A DNA stretch of 64,000 nucleotides, taken from assembly GCF_904848665.1 (NCBI RefSeq), contig NZ_CAJHCQ010000021.1, forward strand, positions 1-64,000, in the 5' to 3' direction. The notes beneath the pieces are model-generated. The model was not told the DNA's origin. It was given only the letters and a program-made list of their open reading frames with translations, and searched no databases. Shown one piece after another: positions 26,038-35,083 of the stretch. The first letter of the stretch is position 1. Every line of letters begins with the position of its first letter. The DNA is from Paraburkholderia hiiakae (GTDB taxonomy: Bacteria > Pseudomonadota > Gammaproteobacteria > Burkholderiales > Burkholderiaceae). Position numbers and translations under genes: made by a program.

Positions 26038-28134
26038 ATGCCACACCGCAATCGCCCCAACGGCAAGCGTTCAGGTGCCGACGCGAAATCGCAAAGCCTC
26101 GAGTCGTTCCGCGCGCACGCGGACGGCGAGGCGCTGCGCACGAACCAGGGCGTGACGATCGCTGATAACCAGAACACGCTGCGCGCGGGCCCGCGCGGCC
26201 CGTCGCTGCTGGAAGATTTCATCATGCGTGAAAAAATCACGCACTTCGATCATGAACGCATTCCGGAGCGCATCGTGCACGCGCGCGGCTCGGCGGCGCA
26301 TGGTGTGTTTCGCGTGTACGAGTCGCAGTCCGAACTGACGCGCGCTGACTTTCTACAGGACCCGGCGAAGGAAACACCTGTGTATGTGCGCTTTTCTACG
26401 GTGCAGGGTCCGCGCGGCTCGTCGGACACCGTGCGCGACGTGCGCGGCTTTGCCACGAAGTTCTATACGGAAGAGGGTAACTTCGATCTGGTCGGCAACA
26501 ACATGCCCGTGTTCTTCATCCAGGACGCGATCAAGTTTCCCGACTTCGTGCATGCCGTGAAGCCCGAGGCGCCCGATGAAATGCCTACTGGGGGAACGGC
26601 GCACGACACGTTCTGGGACTTCGTCTCGCTCGTGCCGGAGAGCGCGCACATGGTCATCTGGGCCATGTCCGATCGCGCGATCCCGCGCAGCCTGCGTACG
26701 ATGGAAGGCTTCGGCGTGCATACGTTCCGCTTCATCAACGGAAAGGGAAAAGCGCGCTTCATCAAGTGGCACTGGCGGCCCGTGCTGGGTTCGTACTCGC
26801 TTCTCTGGGACGAGGCGCAGAAGATCGCGGGCAAGGACCCCGATTTCCACCGGCGCGATCTCTGGCAGGCAATCGAGCGCGGCGACTATCCCGAGTTCGA
26901 GCTCGGCGTGCAGGTCATCGAAGAGAGCGACGAGCATGCGTTCGGCTTCGATCTGCTCGATCCGACCAAGCTGATACCGGAAGAGCTGGTGCCGGTAAAG
27001 ATCATCGGCAAGATGACGCTCAACCGCAATCCCGACAACTTCTTTGCCGAAACCGAGCAGGTCGCGTTCCATCCTGGACATATCGTGCCGGGTATCGACT
27101 TCACGAACGATCCCTTGCTGCAGGGGCGTTTGTTCTCGTATACCGACACGCAGATCAGCCGGCTCGGCGGCCCGAACTTCCACGAAATTCCGATCAACCG
27201 GCCCGTTTGCCCATTTCAGAACAACCAGCGCGACGCCATGCACCGGCAGACCATCAACGTGGGCCAGGCGTCGTACGAGCCGAACTCGGTGAGCGAGGGT
27301 TGGCCAAAGGAAACGGCGCCGAAGGACGGCGGCTTCGAGAGCTACCAGGAGCGCATGGATGGCGTGAAGATTCGCGTGCGTAGTGAGTCGTTTGCCGACC
27401 ACTTCTCTCAGGCGACGCTGTTCTACAACAGCATGTCCGAACCGGAGAAGGCGCACATCCAGGCCGCCTATGCGTTCGAGCTGGGAAAGGTCACGAAGCC
27501 CGAGATACGCGAGCGCACGGTCAATGAGATTCTGGCGAACATCGACGCCGATCTTGCCGCGAACGTCGCGCAGGCGCTCGGCCTGGCGAAGCCGAAGCGG
27601 GGCAGCAAGCCGGGCAAGCCCGAACCAGCCAGTTCGCCCGCGCTCAGCCTGCTCAATCGCGGGCAGCCCGGCATCAAGACGCGGAAGATCGCTGTGCTTA
27701 CCGCCCCGGGCGCGGACGCGGCACTGCTCAAGCAGTTGCGCGATGCGTTCGCGAAGGAGGGCGCAACCACGCTCGTCGTCGCGCCCACGCTCGAGCCGAT
27801 CGGCGATATCGCGCCTGATGCGACGATTGCGGGCATGCCTTCGGTCATGTTCGACGCGGTGTTCGTGCCTGGCGGCGAAAAGGCCACCGAGGCGCTCACG
27901 CAGTCGGGCGACGCGCTTCACTTCGTGCTCGAAGCGTTCAAGCATCTCAAGGCGATTGGCGCGATCGATACGGGCCGACTGGTGCTCGCGGCCGCGCAGC
28001 TTCCCGATCAGGCGGAGGGTGTGGCGACCGGCGACGATGCCGATCTCAAGCGCGTGCTCAAGGCATTCATCGAGACGGCGGCGCAGCATCGCGTCTGGTC
28101 GCGCGCGGCGCAGGCGCAGGCCGTGCCGGCCTGA
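26038..28134 (+). CDS. katE: Large-subunit catalase HPII
   Basis: A 698-residue clade-2 catalase that dismutates H2O2. The catalytic His81 lies in RIVHARGSAAHGV, the distal Asn in FDLVGNNMPVFF and the haem-ligand Tyr (about residue 367) in RLFSYTDTQISRLG. From about residue 545 a DJ-1/flavodoxin-like C-terminal domain (KIAVLTAPGADAALLKQL) is present, as in E. coli HPII. The start at 26038 has AGGAG at 26026-26030. It is followed after 54 bases by a CHAD gene in the same direction. Stationary-phase or general-stress control is likely by analogy. Confidence 0.96.
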   Translation: MPHRNRPNGKRSGADAKSQSLESFRAHADGEALRTNQGVTIADNQNTLRAGPRGPSLLEDFIMREKITHFDHERIPERIVHARGSAAHGVFRVYESQSELTRADFLQDPAKETPVYVRFSTVQGPRGSSDTVRDVRGFATKFYTEEGNFDLVGNNMPVFFIQDAIKFPDFVHAVKPEAPDEMPTGGTAHDTFWDFVSLVPESAHMVIWAMSDRAIPRSLRTMEGFGVHTFRFINGKGKARFIKWHWRPVLGSYSLLWDEAQKIAGKDPDFHRRDLWQAIERGDYPEFELGVQVIEESDEHAFGFDLLDPTKLIPEELVPVKIIGKMTLNRNPDNFFAETEQVAFHPGHIVPGIDFTNDPLLQGRLFSYTDTQISRLGGPNFHEIPINRPVCPFQNNQRDAMHRQTINVGQASYEPNSVSEGWPKETAPKDGGFESYQERMDGVKIRVRSESFADHFSQATLFYNSMSEPEKAHIQAAYAFELGKVTKPEIRERTVNEILANIDADLAANVAQALGLAKPKRGSKPGKPEPASSPALSLLNRGQPGIKTRKIAVLTAPGADAALLKQLRDAFAKEGATTLVVAPTLEPIGDIAPDATIAGMPSVMFDAVFVPGGEKATEALTQSGDALHFVLEAFKHLKAIGAIDTGRLVLAAAQLPDQAEGVATGDDADLKRVLKAFIETAAQHRVWSRAAQAQAVPA

Positions 28135-28188
28135 ATGGGGGTGCATTACGAGGCGACGGAGACCGGCTTCTCACCGCGGGAGGTACAC

Positions 28189-29001
28189 ATGAACCCACAG
28201 GACAATCGGCGCAAGGACGCCCAAGGGGCGTTCTCCCGTTACGCGAGGCCACTTGTCGACGAGGCGATTCAGCGTGCCGCCCATCTCGATCCCGAGGCAG
28301 AAGACCTGCACAAGCTGCGCGTTGCCTTGCGCCGGTTGCGAACGCTGTTGTGGGCCTGGCGGCCGCTGCTCGGGAGCGAGTTCGTCGAGCTGGAGCGCGC
28401 GTACCTCAAGCGAGCGGCGGCGGCGGCCGGCGAAGCGCGCGACTGGGATATCGCTATTGCGCTGCTCGATGCCGATGGCGCACAACTGGATGGCGAACGA
28501 GCAGAGGCTGCGCGCCGCGAGGCCCGTCAACGAGCCACGCTGACGCTTTCCGGCGCCGACCTGAAGCACACGTTGCCCGACACGCTGCACAAGGTTCACC
28601 GCGAACTGAACACCGCGCCGCGCCGCACGAGCGTCAAGCGCCTCGCCCGCGAGCGTGTGCGCGCAGCACGGCGAACCTTGCGAAAGCGCATGCGGCGCGC
28701 GCGGGGCGCAAAGCGCAGCGATTATGGCGCCTGGCACGAGGTGCGCAAGGGCGCAAAGAAACTGCGCTATCTGCTGGAATTCTTCGAACCCATTTTGCCG
28801 CGCCGCGAGACACGCTATTTGAAGCCGCTCAGGAAGCTTCAGAATCGATTCGGCCTGCTCAACGATGCCGTCGCTACCGAGCACCTCGTCGCGAACCATC
28901 GCGAAGTCTTCGCCGACGAAGCGAGCGCGAACGCCGCGCTCGCGTTGCTCAAGCGGGAGCGCAAACGCCGCCGTCGCGCAGCGGCGAAACTGCTCGGCTA
29001 G
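28189..29001 (+). CDS. CHAD-domain protein
   Basis: A 270-residue all-helical protein rich in Arg, Lys and conserved His. Two CHAD repeats are visible: EDLHKLRVALRRLRTLLWAW near residue 40 and WHEVRKGAKKLRYLLEFFEP near residue 185. CHAD domains bind polyphosphate through these basic helices and often target polyphosphate granules. The start at 28189 has GGGAGG upstream; an upstream in-frame start directly after the catalase stop is less likely. Probably cotranscribed with katE. Confidence 0.92.
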   Translation: MNPQDNRRKDAQGAFSRYARPLVDEAIQRAAHLDPEAEDLHKLRVALRRLRTLLWAWRPLLGSEFVELERAYLKRAAAAAGEARDWDIAIALLDADGAQLDGERAEAARREARQRATLTLSGADLKHTLPDTLHKVHRELNTAPRRTSVKRLARERVRAARRTLRKRMRRARGAKRSDYGAWHEVRKGAKKLRYLLEFFEPILPRRETRYLKPLRKLQNRFGLLNDAVATEHLVANHREVFADEASANAALALLKRERKRRRRAAAKLLG

Positions 29002-29111
29002 CGCGTCGCGCCGGGTTCGACGCTTGCGCCATCGGTGCGTGGCAGACCGGTTGGTAGAGACCGGTTCAATCGTTCAAACGGTTCAAATCGGACCCCAAGG
29101 GAGAAGGGCAA

Positions 29112-30908
29112 ATGGCGACCACCACCGTGAGCGACTTCATCGTCGAGCGGCTGTACGAATGGGGGGTGCGGCGCATCTTCGGCTATCCCGGCGACGGTAT
29201 CAACGGTGTGTTCGGCGCGCTGCGACGCGCGCAGGACAAGATCGAATTCGTCCAGGCGCGTCACGAGGAAATGGCCGCCTTCATGGCGAGCGCGCATGCG
29301 AAGTTTACCGGTGAGCTGGGCGTCTGCATCGCCACCTCGGGGCCGGGGGCGACGCACCTGCTCACGGGGCTCTACGACGCCCGGCTCGACCATATGCCCG
29401 TGCTCGCCATCACGGGCCAGCAGGCGCGCGCCGCGCTCGGCGCGCACTATCAGCAGGAACTCGATCTCGTCTCCCTGTTCAAGGACGTGGCGGGAGCCTA
29501 CGTGCAACAGCCGAGTGTGCCTGCGCAGGTGCGCCACGTCGTGGACCGCGCGGTGCGCATTGCGCTCTCGCAGCGCACAGTCACGGCGATGGTGCTGCCC
29601 AACGACCTGCAGGAACTCGACTATGAGCCGCCCGCGCGCAAGCACGGCACCGCGCATTCTGGCGTAGGTTACGCCACGCCCGAGGTCGTGCCGCGCGAGG
29701 CAGACCTCAAGCGTGCGGCCGAGGTGCTCAATGCGGGCCATCGCGTGGCTATCCTCGTGGGCGCCGGTGCGTTGCATGCCACTGACGAAGTCATCGCTGT
29801 GGCTGAGCGGTTGCATGCGGGCGTGGCGAAGGCGCTGCTCGGCAAGGCCGTGGTGCCCGACGATCTGCCTTGGGTGACGGGCTCCATCGGACTGCTAGGC
29901 ACCAAGCCAACCGACGAGATGATGTCCTCGTGCGACACCTTGCTGATGATCGGCTCCGGCTTCCCCTATTCGGAATTCCTGCCGAAGGAGGGTGACGCAC
30001 GTGCGGTGCAGATCGACATCGACGCGGGCATGCTCAGCCTGCGCTATCCGATGGAGGTGAACCTCGTGGGCGACAGCGCGGCCACGCTGCGTGCTCTCTT
30101 GCCGCTGCTGGAGCAGAAGAACGCACAGGGCTGGCGCAATCGCATCATTCACGCGGGCGAGCGCTGGCAGCGCGTGCTGCAGGAGCGTGCGCTGGCGGCG
30201 ACGGGCGGCAAGGTCAATCCTCAGCGCGTTGTGACCGAGCTTTCGCCGCGCCTGCCCGATGGTGCGATCGTCACGAGCGATTCAGGCTCGTGCGCGAACT
30301 GGTATGCGCGCGACCTCAGGATCCGCCGCGGCATGATGTGCTCGCTTTCCGGCGGCCTCGCTTCGATGGGGGCGGCGGTTCCGTACGCCATCGCAGCGAA
30401 GTTCGCGCATCCCGAACGGCCCGTGGTCGCGCTCGTGGGCGACGGCGCCATGCAGATGAACAACATGGCCGAACTCGTGACCGTGGCGAAATACTGGCGA
30501 CAATGGGCGAGCCCGCGCTGGATCTGTTGCGTGTTCAACAACGAGGACCTGAATCAGGTCACGTGGGAGCAGCGCGTGATGCAGGGCGATCCGAAATTCG
30601 AGGCCTCGCAGGATATTCCGAACGTGCCGTATCACCGCTTTGCGGAGCTTATCGGCCTCACAGGCATTTATGTCGACGACCCGGAGCAGCTCGGCGACGC
30701 GTGGGAGCAGGCGCTGGCTGCGCAGCGGCCCGTGGTGCTCGAAGTCAAGACCGATCCCGAGGTGCCCCCGCTGCCGCCGCACGTGACGCTCGACCAGGCG
30801 CGCCATTTCGCGCGCGCGCTCATGCAGGGCGATCCGGCCGAAACTAGCGTGATCGCCAACACGGCGCGCCAGGTCATGGCGTCGGTTATTCCCGGCAAAA
30901 AGAGCTGA
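29112..30908 (+). CDS. Thiamine pyrophosphate-dependent enzyme (pyruvate oxidase/acetolactate synthase family)
   Basis: A 598-residue three-domain TPP enzyme. The pyrimidine-binding domain opens with RIFGYPGDGINGVF and holds the catalytic Glu in ARHEEMAAFMASA. A central domain spans about 195-330, and the pyrophosphate domain has GDGAMQMNNMAELVT, then NNEDLNQVTWEQ in place of the usual NN of the TPP motif. Family options are pyruvate oxidase (POX-like) or an alpha-keto acid decarboxylase; there is no regulatory subunit nearby, which argues against acetolactate synthase. GGGAGAAGG precedes the ATG. Confidence 0.9.
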   Translation: MATTTVSDFIVERLYEWGVRRIFGYPGDGINGVFGALRRAQDKIEFVQARHEEMAAFMASAHAKFTGELGVCIATSGPGATHLLTGLYDARLDHMPVLAITGQQARAALGAHYQQELDLVSLFKDVAGAYVQQPSVPAQVRHVVDRAVRIALSQRTVTAMVLPNDLQELDYEPPARKHGTAHSGVGYATPEVVPREADLKRAAEVLNAGHRVAILVGAGALHATDEVIAVAERLHAGVAKALLGKAVVPDDLPWVTGSIGLLGTKPTDEMMSSCDTLLMIGSGFPYSEFLPKEGDARAVQIDIDAGMLSLRYPMEVNLVGDSAATLRALLPLLEQKNAQGWRNRIIHAGERWQRVLQERALAATGGKVNPQRVVTELSPRLPDGAIVTSDSGSCANWYARDLRIRRGMMCSLSGGLASMGAAVPYAIAAKFAHPERPVVALVGDGAMQMNNMAELVTVAKYWRQWASPRWICCVFNNEDLNQVTWEQRVMQGDPKFEASQDIPNVPYHRFAELIGLTGIYVDDPEQLGDAWEQALAAQRPVVLEVKTDPEVPPLPPHVTLDQARHFARALMQGDPAETSVIANTARQVMASVIPGKKS

Positions 30909-31060
30909 GTGTGGCAAGGACCATGGCGCCGGCACGTGTATGTGTCGCGCGCCGGAGGAAAGGCGTTGGGGAACGCGACGTGCGCTGCTGAAGGGACGTG
31001 CGTGGGCCGCCTGTCGGATGCCGCACGTTTCTTTCAACGCGATGATGAGGAAAGCCAATC

Positions 31061-31324
31061 ATGAAACCCCTTCACTATCTCTTGCCGGCGCTCCTGAGCG
31101 CTACGTTTGCCGTATCGGGCGTCGCTGTGGCGCAGGGCGCAGGTGGCGGCAGCAGTGGCACCGGTCCGGGTCAAGGCAGCGGCGACCAGGCGATGGCCGC
31201 TGCGTCCGGCACATCCGCGACGCATCACAAGGCCCACAAAAAGACCGCGCATGCGAAGAAGCCGATGAACGATACGACCAATACGCCGGGCGCGGATGCG
31301 AGCAGCGACACCAAGGGTCAGTAA
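31061..31324 (+). CDS. Small exported His/Lys-rich hypothetical protein
   Basis: An 87-residue protein with a signal peptide (HYLLPALLSATFAVSGVAVAQ). After cleavage comes a Gly/Ser-rich stretch, a basic patch (HHKAHKKTAHAKK) and a polar tail. It has no predicted fold. Such short low-complexity periplasmic proteins are common next to stress genes in Burkholderiaceae. The following 31325-31666 contains no gene that I can support. Confidence 0.65.
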   Translation: MKPLHYLLPALLSATFAVSGVAVAQGAGGGSSGTGPGQGSGDQAMAAASGTSATHHKAHKKTAHAKKPMNDTTNTPGADASSDTKGQ

Positions 31325-31666
31325 CGCCCTAGGGGCAAGCGCGCGGCGCGGCTCGAATCGTGAGCGCGCTTGCTCGGTGGTGTACGGCGTCGCGGAGGTG
31401 CGCCATCGTCGGGCGAGAGAAATAAGGCGGGCGGTGGCGCGAAATCGCATATGCGCGACGGTAAGAGCGGGGTCCGGCTTGCGCTGCTTGACTGAACTTT
31501 CGTATCGGCCACGAAGCGGCTTATGACGCTCGCGGCGGTTGGTTTCCGGTCCGCGGCCGTGCATAACGACCGCAGGAGTGTGCGTGACGGCTCACCCGCT
31601 GGCGGGCAGCCCGGAAGGTTCGCCGCATGACTGTCTTGTATTGATCTTGCGCGCGCGGCGGCCTGC

Positions 31667-31981
31667 TCAACGCCCGACGAAAGTGCGGACGCTCCGCGCA
31701 ACCCACCCCGTAACTCCTGCCCGCATGACCACGGGCGCGATGCGCTTCGGGCCGACGATCAGTGAGCCGAGGAGGATCGAAGCGAATAGCGTGACAGTGG
31801 GCGCATCCAGCAACGCGCGACCGAGATTCGAAATGGTTAGTGCCTTATCCGACATCCGCTTTTTCCGGGCCCGCGTGGCGCGCAGTTCAAGATTCGCAGC
31901 GAGCAGCTGGGCGCGCGCGAGCGCCATGCGATCGATGATGGCAGCTTCCCGCTGGCGCCGTTGTTCGCTTTGACCGTTCAC
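31667..31981 (-). CDS. YqjK-like small protein
   Basis: A 104-residue protein starting at GTG 31981, whose codon overlaps the stop of the preceding gene (GTGA) behind AAGGAGG. The N-terminal half is basic and helical (EQRRQREAAIIDRMALARAQ). The C-terminal half has one hydrophobic segment (TVTLFASILLGSLIVGP). Position and size match the third member of the E. coli yqjDEK set; the sequence similarity itself is modest. Confidence 0.65.
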   Translation of the reverse strand: MNGQSEQRRQREAAIIDRMALARAQLLAANLELRATRARKKRMSDKALTISNLGRALLDAPTVTLFASILLGSLIVGPKRIAPVVMRAGVTGWVARSVRTFVGR

Positions 31982-32352
31982 TTGAGTGCCTCCTTGAGCG
32001 TTTCGAGATCGGCGCGAAGCTCGCGCTTCAGGATACCGAACGACTGCACTGGCCGCTGCGCCCGATACGACAGCCAGGCGGTGATCGACAGGGCAAACCA
32101 GGCAATCGCGACTGCCCACACAACCGCGAGAGAATAGCGGGTGTTCCACGCGGACGCGATCAGCGCGATGCAAAAGAACGAGAGGGAAAAAAGCCCGCTG
32201 ACGGCCAGGGCGACCAGCGCGATGATTTCGCGTGTCAGGCGGGCGCGCGTTTCGGCGAGTTCGACCGAAAGTAGTTCGCCGTATTCGCCGACGCACAGCA
32301 GCGCAAAGCGCGAGACATTTCGCCAGCTGTCCAGCTTCGATTGGATCAACAT
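31978..32352 (-). CDS. Phage-holin-family membrane protein (YqjE-like)
   Basis: A 124-residue protein with an amphipathic N terminus (LLSVELAETRARLTREI) and two hydrophobic segments at about 48-95, the pattern of the PF07332 holin-like group that includes YqjE. This group is bacterial stress-linked and is not evidence of a prophage. The start at 32352 has AGGAG six bases upstream. Confidence 0.78.
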   Translation of the reverse strand: MLIQSKLDSWRNVSRFALLCVGEYGELLSVELAETRARLTREIIALVALAVSGLFSLSFFCIALIASAWNTRYSLAVVWAVAIAWFALSITAWLSYRAQRPVQSFGILKRELRADLETLKEALK

Positions 32353-32387
32353 CACAGTCTCCTGCATCGCCCGTGCGTTGCGGACGG

Positions 32388-32642
32388 TCAGTCGCGTCCC
32401 GACGCCCAGAGCGCGCCCAGGACGAAACCAATGGCCGCCGTCGCGCCGAGCACGAGCAAGGGGTTCTCGGACATCACGTCGCGCGCGACGATCGCGGCGT
32501 CGGCCATCAATTGTTTCGACTCGCCGCATAATGCTTTCGCCTTGCCCGAGATGCGCATCGCAGGATCGTCCAGTATGGCTCCCGCGGCGTCTTTCAAATC
32601 GCCCGTCGCTTCGTCGATAATTCCTTCCGTTTTCGTGGCCAT
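32388..32642 (-). CDS. DUF883 (YqjD/ElaB-like) tail-anchored protein
   Basis: An 84-residue protein. The C-terminal anchor SENPLLVLGATAAIGFVLGA is the hallmark of the YqjD/ElaB ribosome-associated inner-membrane proteins. The N-terminal part (IDEATGDLKDAAGAILDD) looks more like the CsbD stress family, so the two motifs appear joined. It is the first gene of the three-gene yqjDEK-like unit. Confidence 0.8.
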   Translation of the reverse strand: MATKTEGIIDEATGDLKDAAGAILDDPAMRISGKAKALCGESKQLMADAAIVARDVMSENPLLVLGATAAIGFVLGALWASGRD

Positions 32643-32782
32643 GGTGTTCTCCTTCGGCGTGTATCTGCGCCAGGTAGTGGTCTGTGATTCGCTAGCAGCA
32701 ATGGGTGTGCCACGTGCGACCGACGCCCTTCACCAAGTGACGCAACTCATATCGCGCCAAGCCAGGGAAGTCCGTCCCGCGA

Positions 32783-32914
32783 GACATCCTCGTCGTCGAC
32801 GACAATGCGGGGGTCCTCGAGAATTGGCGCCCCATCATCGCACTGATCGACATCGGTATGCCCGGCATGAATGGCTTCGAACTGGTACCCGAGTGTGAAC
32901 GCCACGGGCAATAA
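32783..32914 (+). pseudogene. Response-regulator remnant with internal deletion
   Basis: One open frame reads DILVVDDNAGVLENW and then RPIIALIDIGMPGMNGFELV. The first part is the N-terminal acidic strand of a receiver and the second is its phospho-Asp strand. The roughly 35 residues that normally separate them are missing, and the C-terminal half of the domain is lost at the stop. There is no credible start. It lies between the yqjD-like gene and the FMN-binding gene. Confidence 0.65.
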
Positions 32915-32919
32915 CTTGC

Positions 32920-33495
32920 TCAAGGTGCGATCCAGGTTGATTCCCAGGTGCTGTCGTGGCGCGTAAAGCGGGCGCGTCGTGGACAGTCGGCCGCCGATTC
33001 GTCCAGCCAGTCAAAATGATGCGGGCGCACTTCAACGACACAAAAGTGCGAAAGTCCCTCGTCGGCCCCCGGCGCATGCGTCCCGCCGAAGGCATCCTCG
33101 GGTTGTGCGATCGGCACACCTGGCGAAATCGAAGTCCTGTAGGCGATAAGTGACCGATCGGGGCTCGAGTTCCACGCATCGCGTCGGGTTTGGCCGTCAC
33201 GCAAAATCTGGGCTTCGCCAAAAATGCGGAGTTGCAGTTTGAGATCTGCGGCCACGCCAACAAGCGCGACGCGCGATTGCCGGGCCAATTCCGCAATCTT
33301 TGGCGAACGGATATCGGTATGGAAGCGGATGACGTTGTCCCGCTCGCTGGCGTGACGTAACAAGACGGTACGGATATTGGGGCAGCCATTGAGGCCGATC
33401 GTCGCGACCTGAATCGTCTTGAACGGGCGGTTGCCATCGAGTGTTGCGGCATGCAAATGTGCCCAGATCTGCGTAAGGATGGTGTCGAGGCTCAT
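32920..33495 (-). CDS. Pyridoxamine-5'-phosphate-oxidase-like FMN-binding protein (Alr4036 type)
   Basis: A 191-residue split-barrel flavoprotein. The segment FKTIQVATIGLNGCPNIRTVLL followed by IRFHTDIRSPKI matches the FMN-phosphate site of the Alr4036/PNPOx-like family, and WNSSPDRSLIAYR the conserved middle. True PdxH enzymes are longer and end in a different C-terminal signature, so vitamin B6 synthesis is not implied. The 316-base gap to 33811 contains no supportable gene. Confidence 0.82.
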   Translation of the reverse strand: MSLDTILTQIWAHLHAATLDGNRPFKTIQVATIGLNGCPNIRTVLLRHASERDNVIRFHTDIRSPKIAELARQSRVALVGVAADLKLQLRIFGEAQILRDGQTRRDAWNSSPDRSLIAYRTSISPGVPIAQPEDAFGGTHAPGADEGLSHFCVVEVRPHHFDWLDESAADCPRRARFTRHDSTWESTWIAP

Positions 33496-33811
33496 AGCGT
33501 CACTCCCGTTGGGTGTAGAGCGTTCATGCCTGTGGACAGGAAACGTCCGCGCGTATCAGAGAAGGTTGGTTTATTCATGCGCAAAGCAATCGGGTTTGCG
33601 AATGTCGTCAGTGGACTGATGGCGTCGTGGCCTTTGTGCGACGGGTCATCCACCTCAATTGAATGGACCGTAGAGCGGCAGAGTCATGGCCCCTGATCGT
33701 CCCGCTGGCGTAGAGTCATCTCATTTCAAACGACCCGGCGAGCATGCCAACATCGGGCACCGTTACTGACGGGTCGAGCGGTAAGTACGCCGAACAATGC
33801 GGCTTCGGCAC

Positions 33812-35065
33812 TCAGAGTGCAGCCAGCGCGAGGCGCGAATTGACCTTGAGCGGCGGGACATTGTCGCGGTAAGGCGGGCGCGGTTCGAGCGCACGGAGCA
33901 CGCCAGGCTGGAAGATCAGGCAATACGTGCTGCCTCCGTATTGGAAATAGCCAAGCTCGTCTCCCTTGGCCACGTGTTGGCCCTGCATTGCGACGATACG
34001 ACACGACGAGACCTCGGCCATGCCGACGAAGACGCAGGCGACGAGCCCGAGCGAGCGTTCGTCCGCTTCGATCACGAGGACTGCCCGCGCCGCAACCGCC
34101 GTTGTGTAGCCCTGCGAATCGTTCAGTCCGCGCGCGTCGGTACCCTCAGCCTCGATTTCGGAGTAGTACGTGCCGTCGACGTTGTACGCTTCGCGGATGG
34201 TGCCCGCAACCGGCGCGTGCCAGCGGTGGTAGTTGAACGCGCTTAGATAGCCCTGGTACACGCTGCCACCCACGAAGCGCTCTGCGACGTCGGGCGCGGT
34301 GCCGGCCAGGATTTCGCGCAGTGAATAGGGCTGTGCCTTGATCCAGAAGCAATCGTGAAGCTGGCATTGCTCTCTCAGGTCATAGGGCGCCGCTTCGCAG
34401 GCGTTGACAATAATGGCGGGGTTCGATGGCTCATCGACAGGCCGCGCGCCCTCGCGCAGGCGGCGCGTGAAAAAGTCGTTCCACGACGCGAAGCCCCAAT
34501 GCGCCAGCGAGCGCTCGCAGAGATAGTCGTCGAGATGCATTTTCTCCTGCGCGGCCTCGCAGAACCAGCCGTCCGGCTCGGCGCTCGTGAGGTGCGTGCG
34601 CGAATGCGGTCCGCTCAGAAACCCGCACCAGTGCGAGAGCACCTTGCGCAATTGCGTGTTGAACGCAGGATCGCGGAACACGGCATAACCCGAGGGCATG
34701 CACATCGGCCAGTCGAGCACGAGATTCAACGGCGTGGCGATCGGCACCGATGCGTTAAAGGGCGGTGCGTAGGTTGTCAGGTAATCGACGATGTTCATCA
34801 GTTCGTCGATATTGCCGTAACCCAGCGCGAAGCCCGCGTGCCGCGCCTCGTCGATCGCGCGCGAGAGGTTCATGCGCAGCACGGTGTCGCCCTGCACGAG
34901 TTCGGCGAGCGCACGCACCACATTCGCCCTTGGGGCGCAGCGCGTATGCTCGCGTGCTGCGGCGGCGATGCGCAGACGGAAGTCCGCCGCGACGGCTTCC
35001 TTTTGTGGCATCCAGTTACCAAGGCGGCGCTTGGTGTTCATCGCAGGTCGAGCCGTTGCGTCCAT
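33812..35065 (-). CDS. Phosphatidylserine-decarboxylase-family enzyme with PSDC N-terminal domain (tryptophan-decarboxylase-like)
   Basis: A 417-residue soluble protein. The N-terminal domain up to about residue 190 is of the type found in PsiD-like L-tryptophan decarboxylases, and a phosphatidylserine decarboxylase domain follows. That domain keeps RWHAPVAGTIREAY and ends in FQYGGSTYCLIFQPG, where GGST stands for the autocleavage LGST motif that generates the pyruvoyl group. The absence of a membrane anchor and the extra domain argue for an amino-acid rather than a lipid substrate, but this is inference. The start at 35065 has AGGGG upstream. Confidence 0.82.
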   Translation of the reverse strand: MDATARPAMNTKRRLGNWMPQKEAVAADFRLRIAAAAREHTRCAPRANVVRALAELVQGDTVLRMNLSRAIDEARHAGFALGYGNIDELMNIVDYLTTYAPPFNASVPIATPLNLVLDWPMCMPSGYAVFRDPAFNTQLRKVLSHWCGFLSGPHSRTHLTSAEPDGWFCEAAQEKMHLDDYLCERSLAHWGFASWNDFFTRRLREGARPVDEPSNPAIIVNACEAAPYDLREQCQLHDCFWIKAQPYSLREILAGTAPDVAERFVGGSVYQGYLSAFNYHRWHAPVAGTIREAYNVDGTYYSEIEAEGTDARGLNDSQGYTTAVAARAVLVIEADERSLGLVACVFVGMAEVSSCRIVAMQGQHVAKGDELGYFQYGGSTYCLIFQPGVLRALEPRPPYRDNVPPLKVNSRLALAAL

Positions 35066-35083
35066 GGGGTTGCCCCTGTGCAT

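Noticed and set aside
26353..28146. A 597-codon minus-strand frame opposite katE
   Set aside because: It is antisense to a full-length catalase with all active-site residues.
31978..32352. Holin-family protein taken as a sign of a prophage
   Set aside because: The neighbours are YqjD-like and YqjK-like stress proteins and no phage structural or lysis genes occur; this holin-like group is ordinary chromosomal content.
33577..33696. A 39-codon + strand frame upstream of the decarboxylase-like gene
   Set aside because: It has no convincing ribosome site, hydrophobic pattern or known relative.
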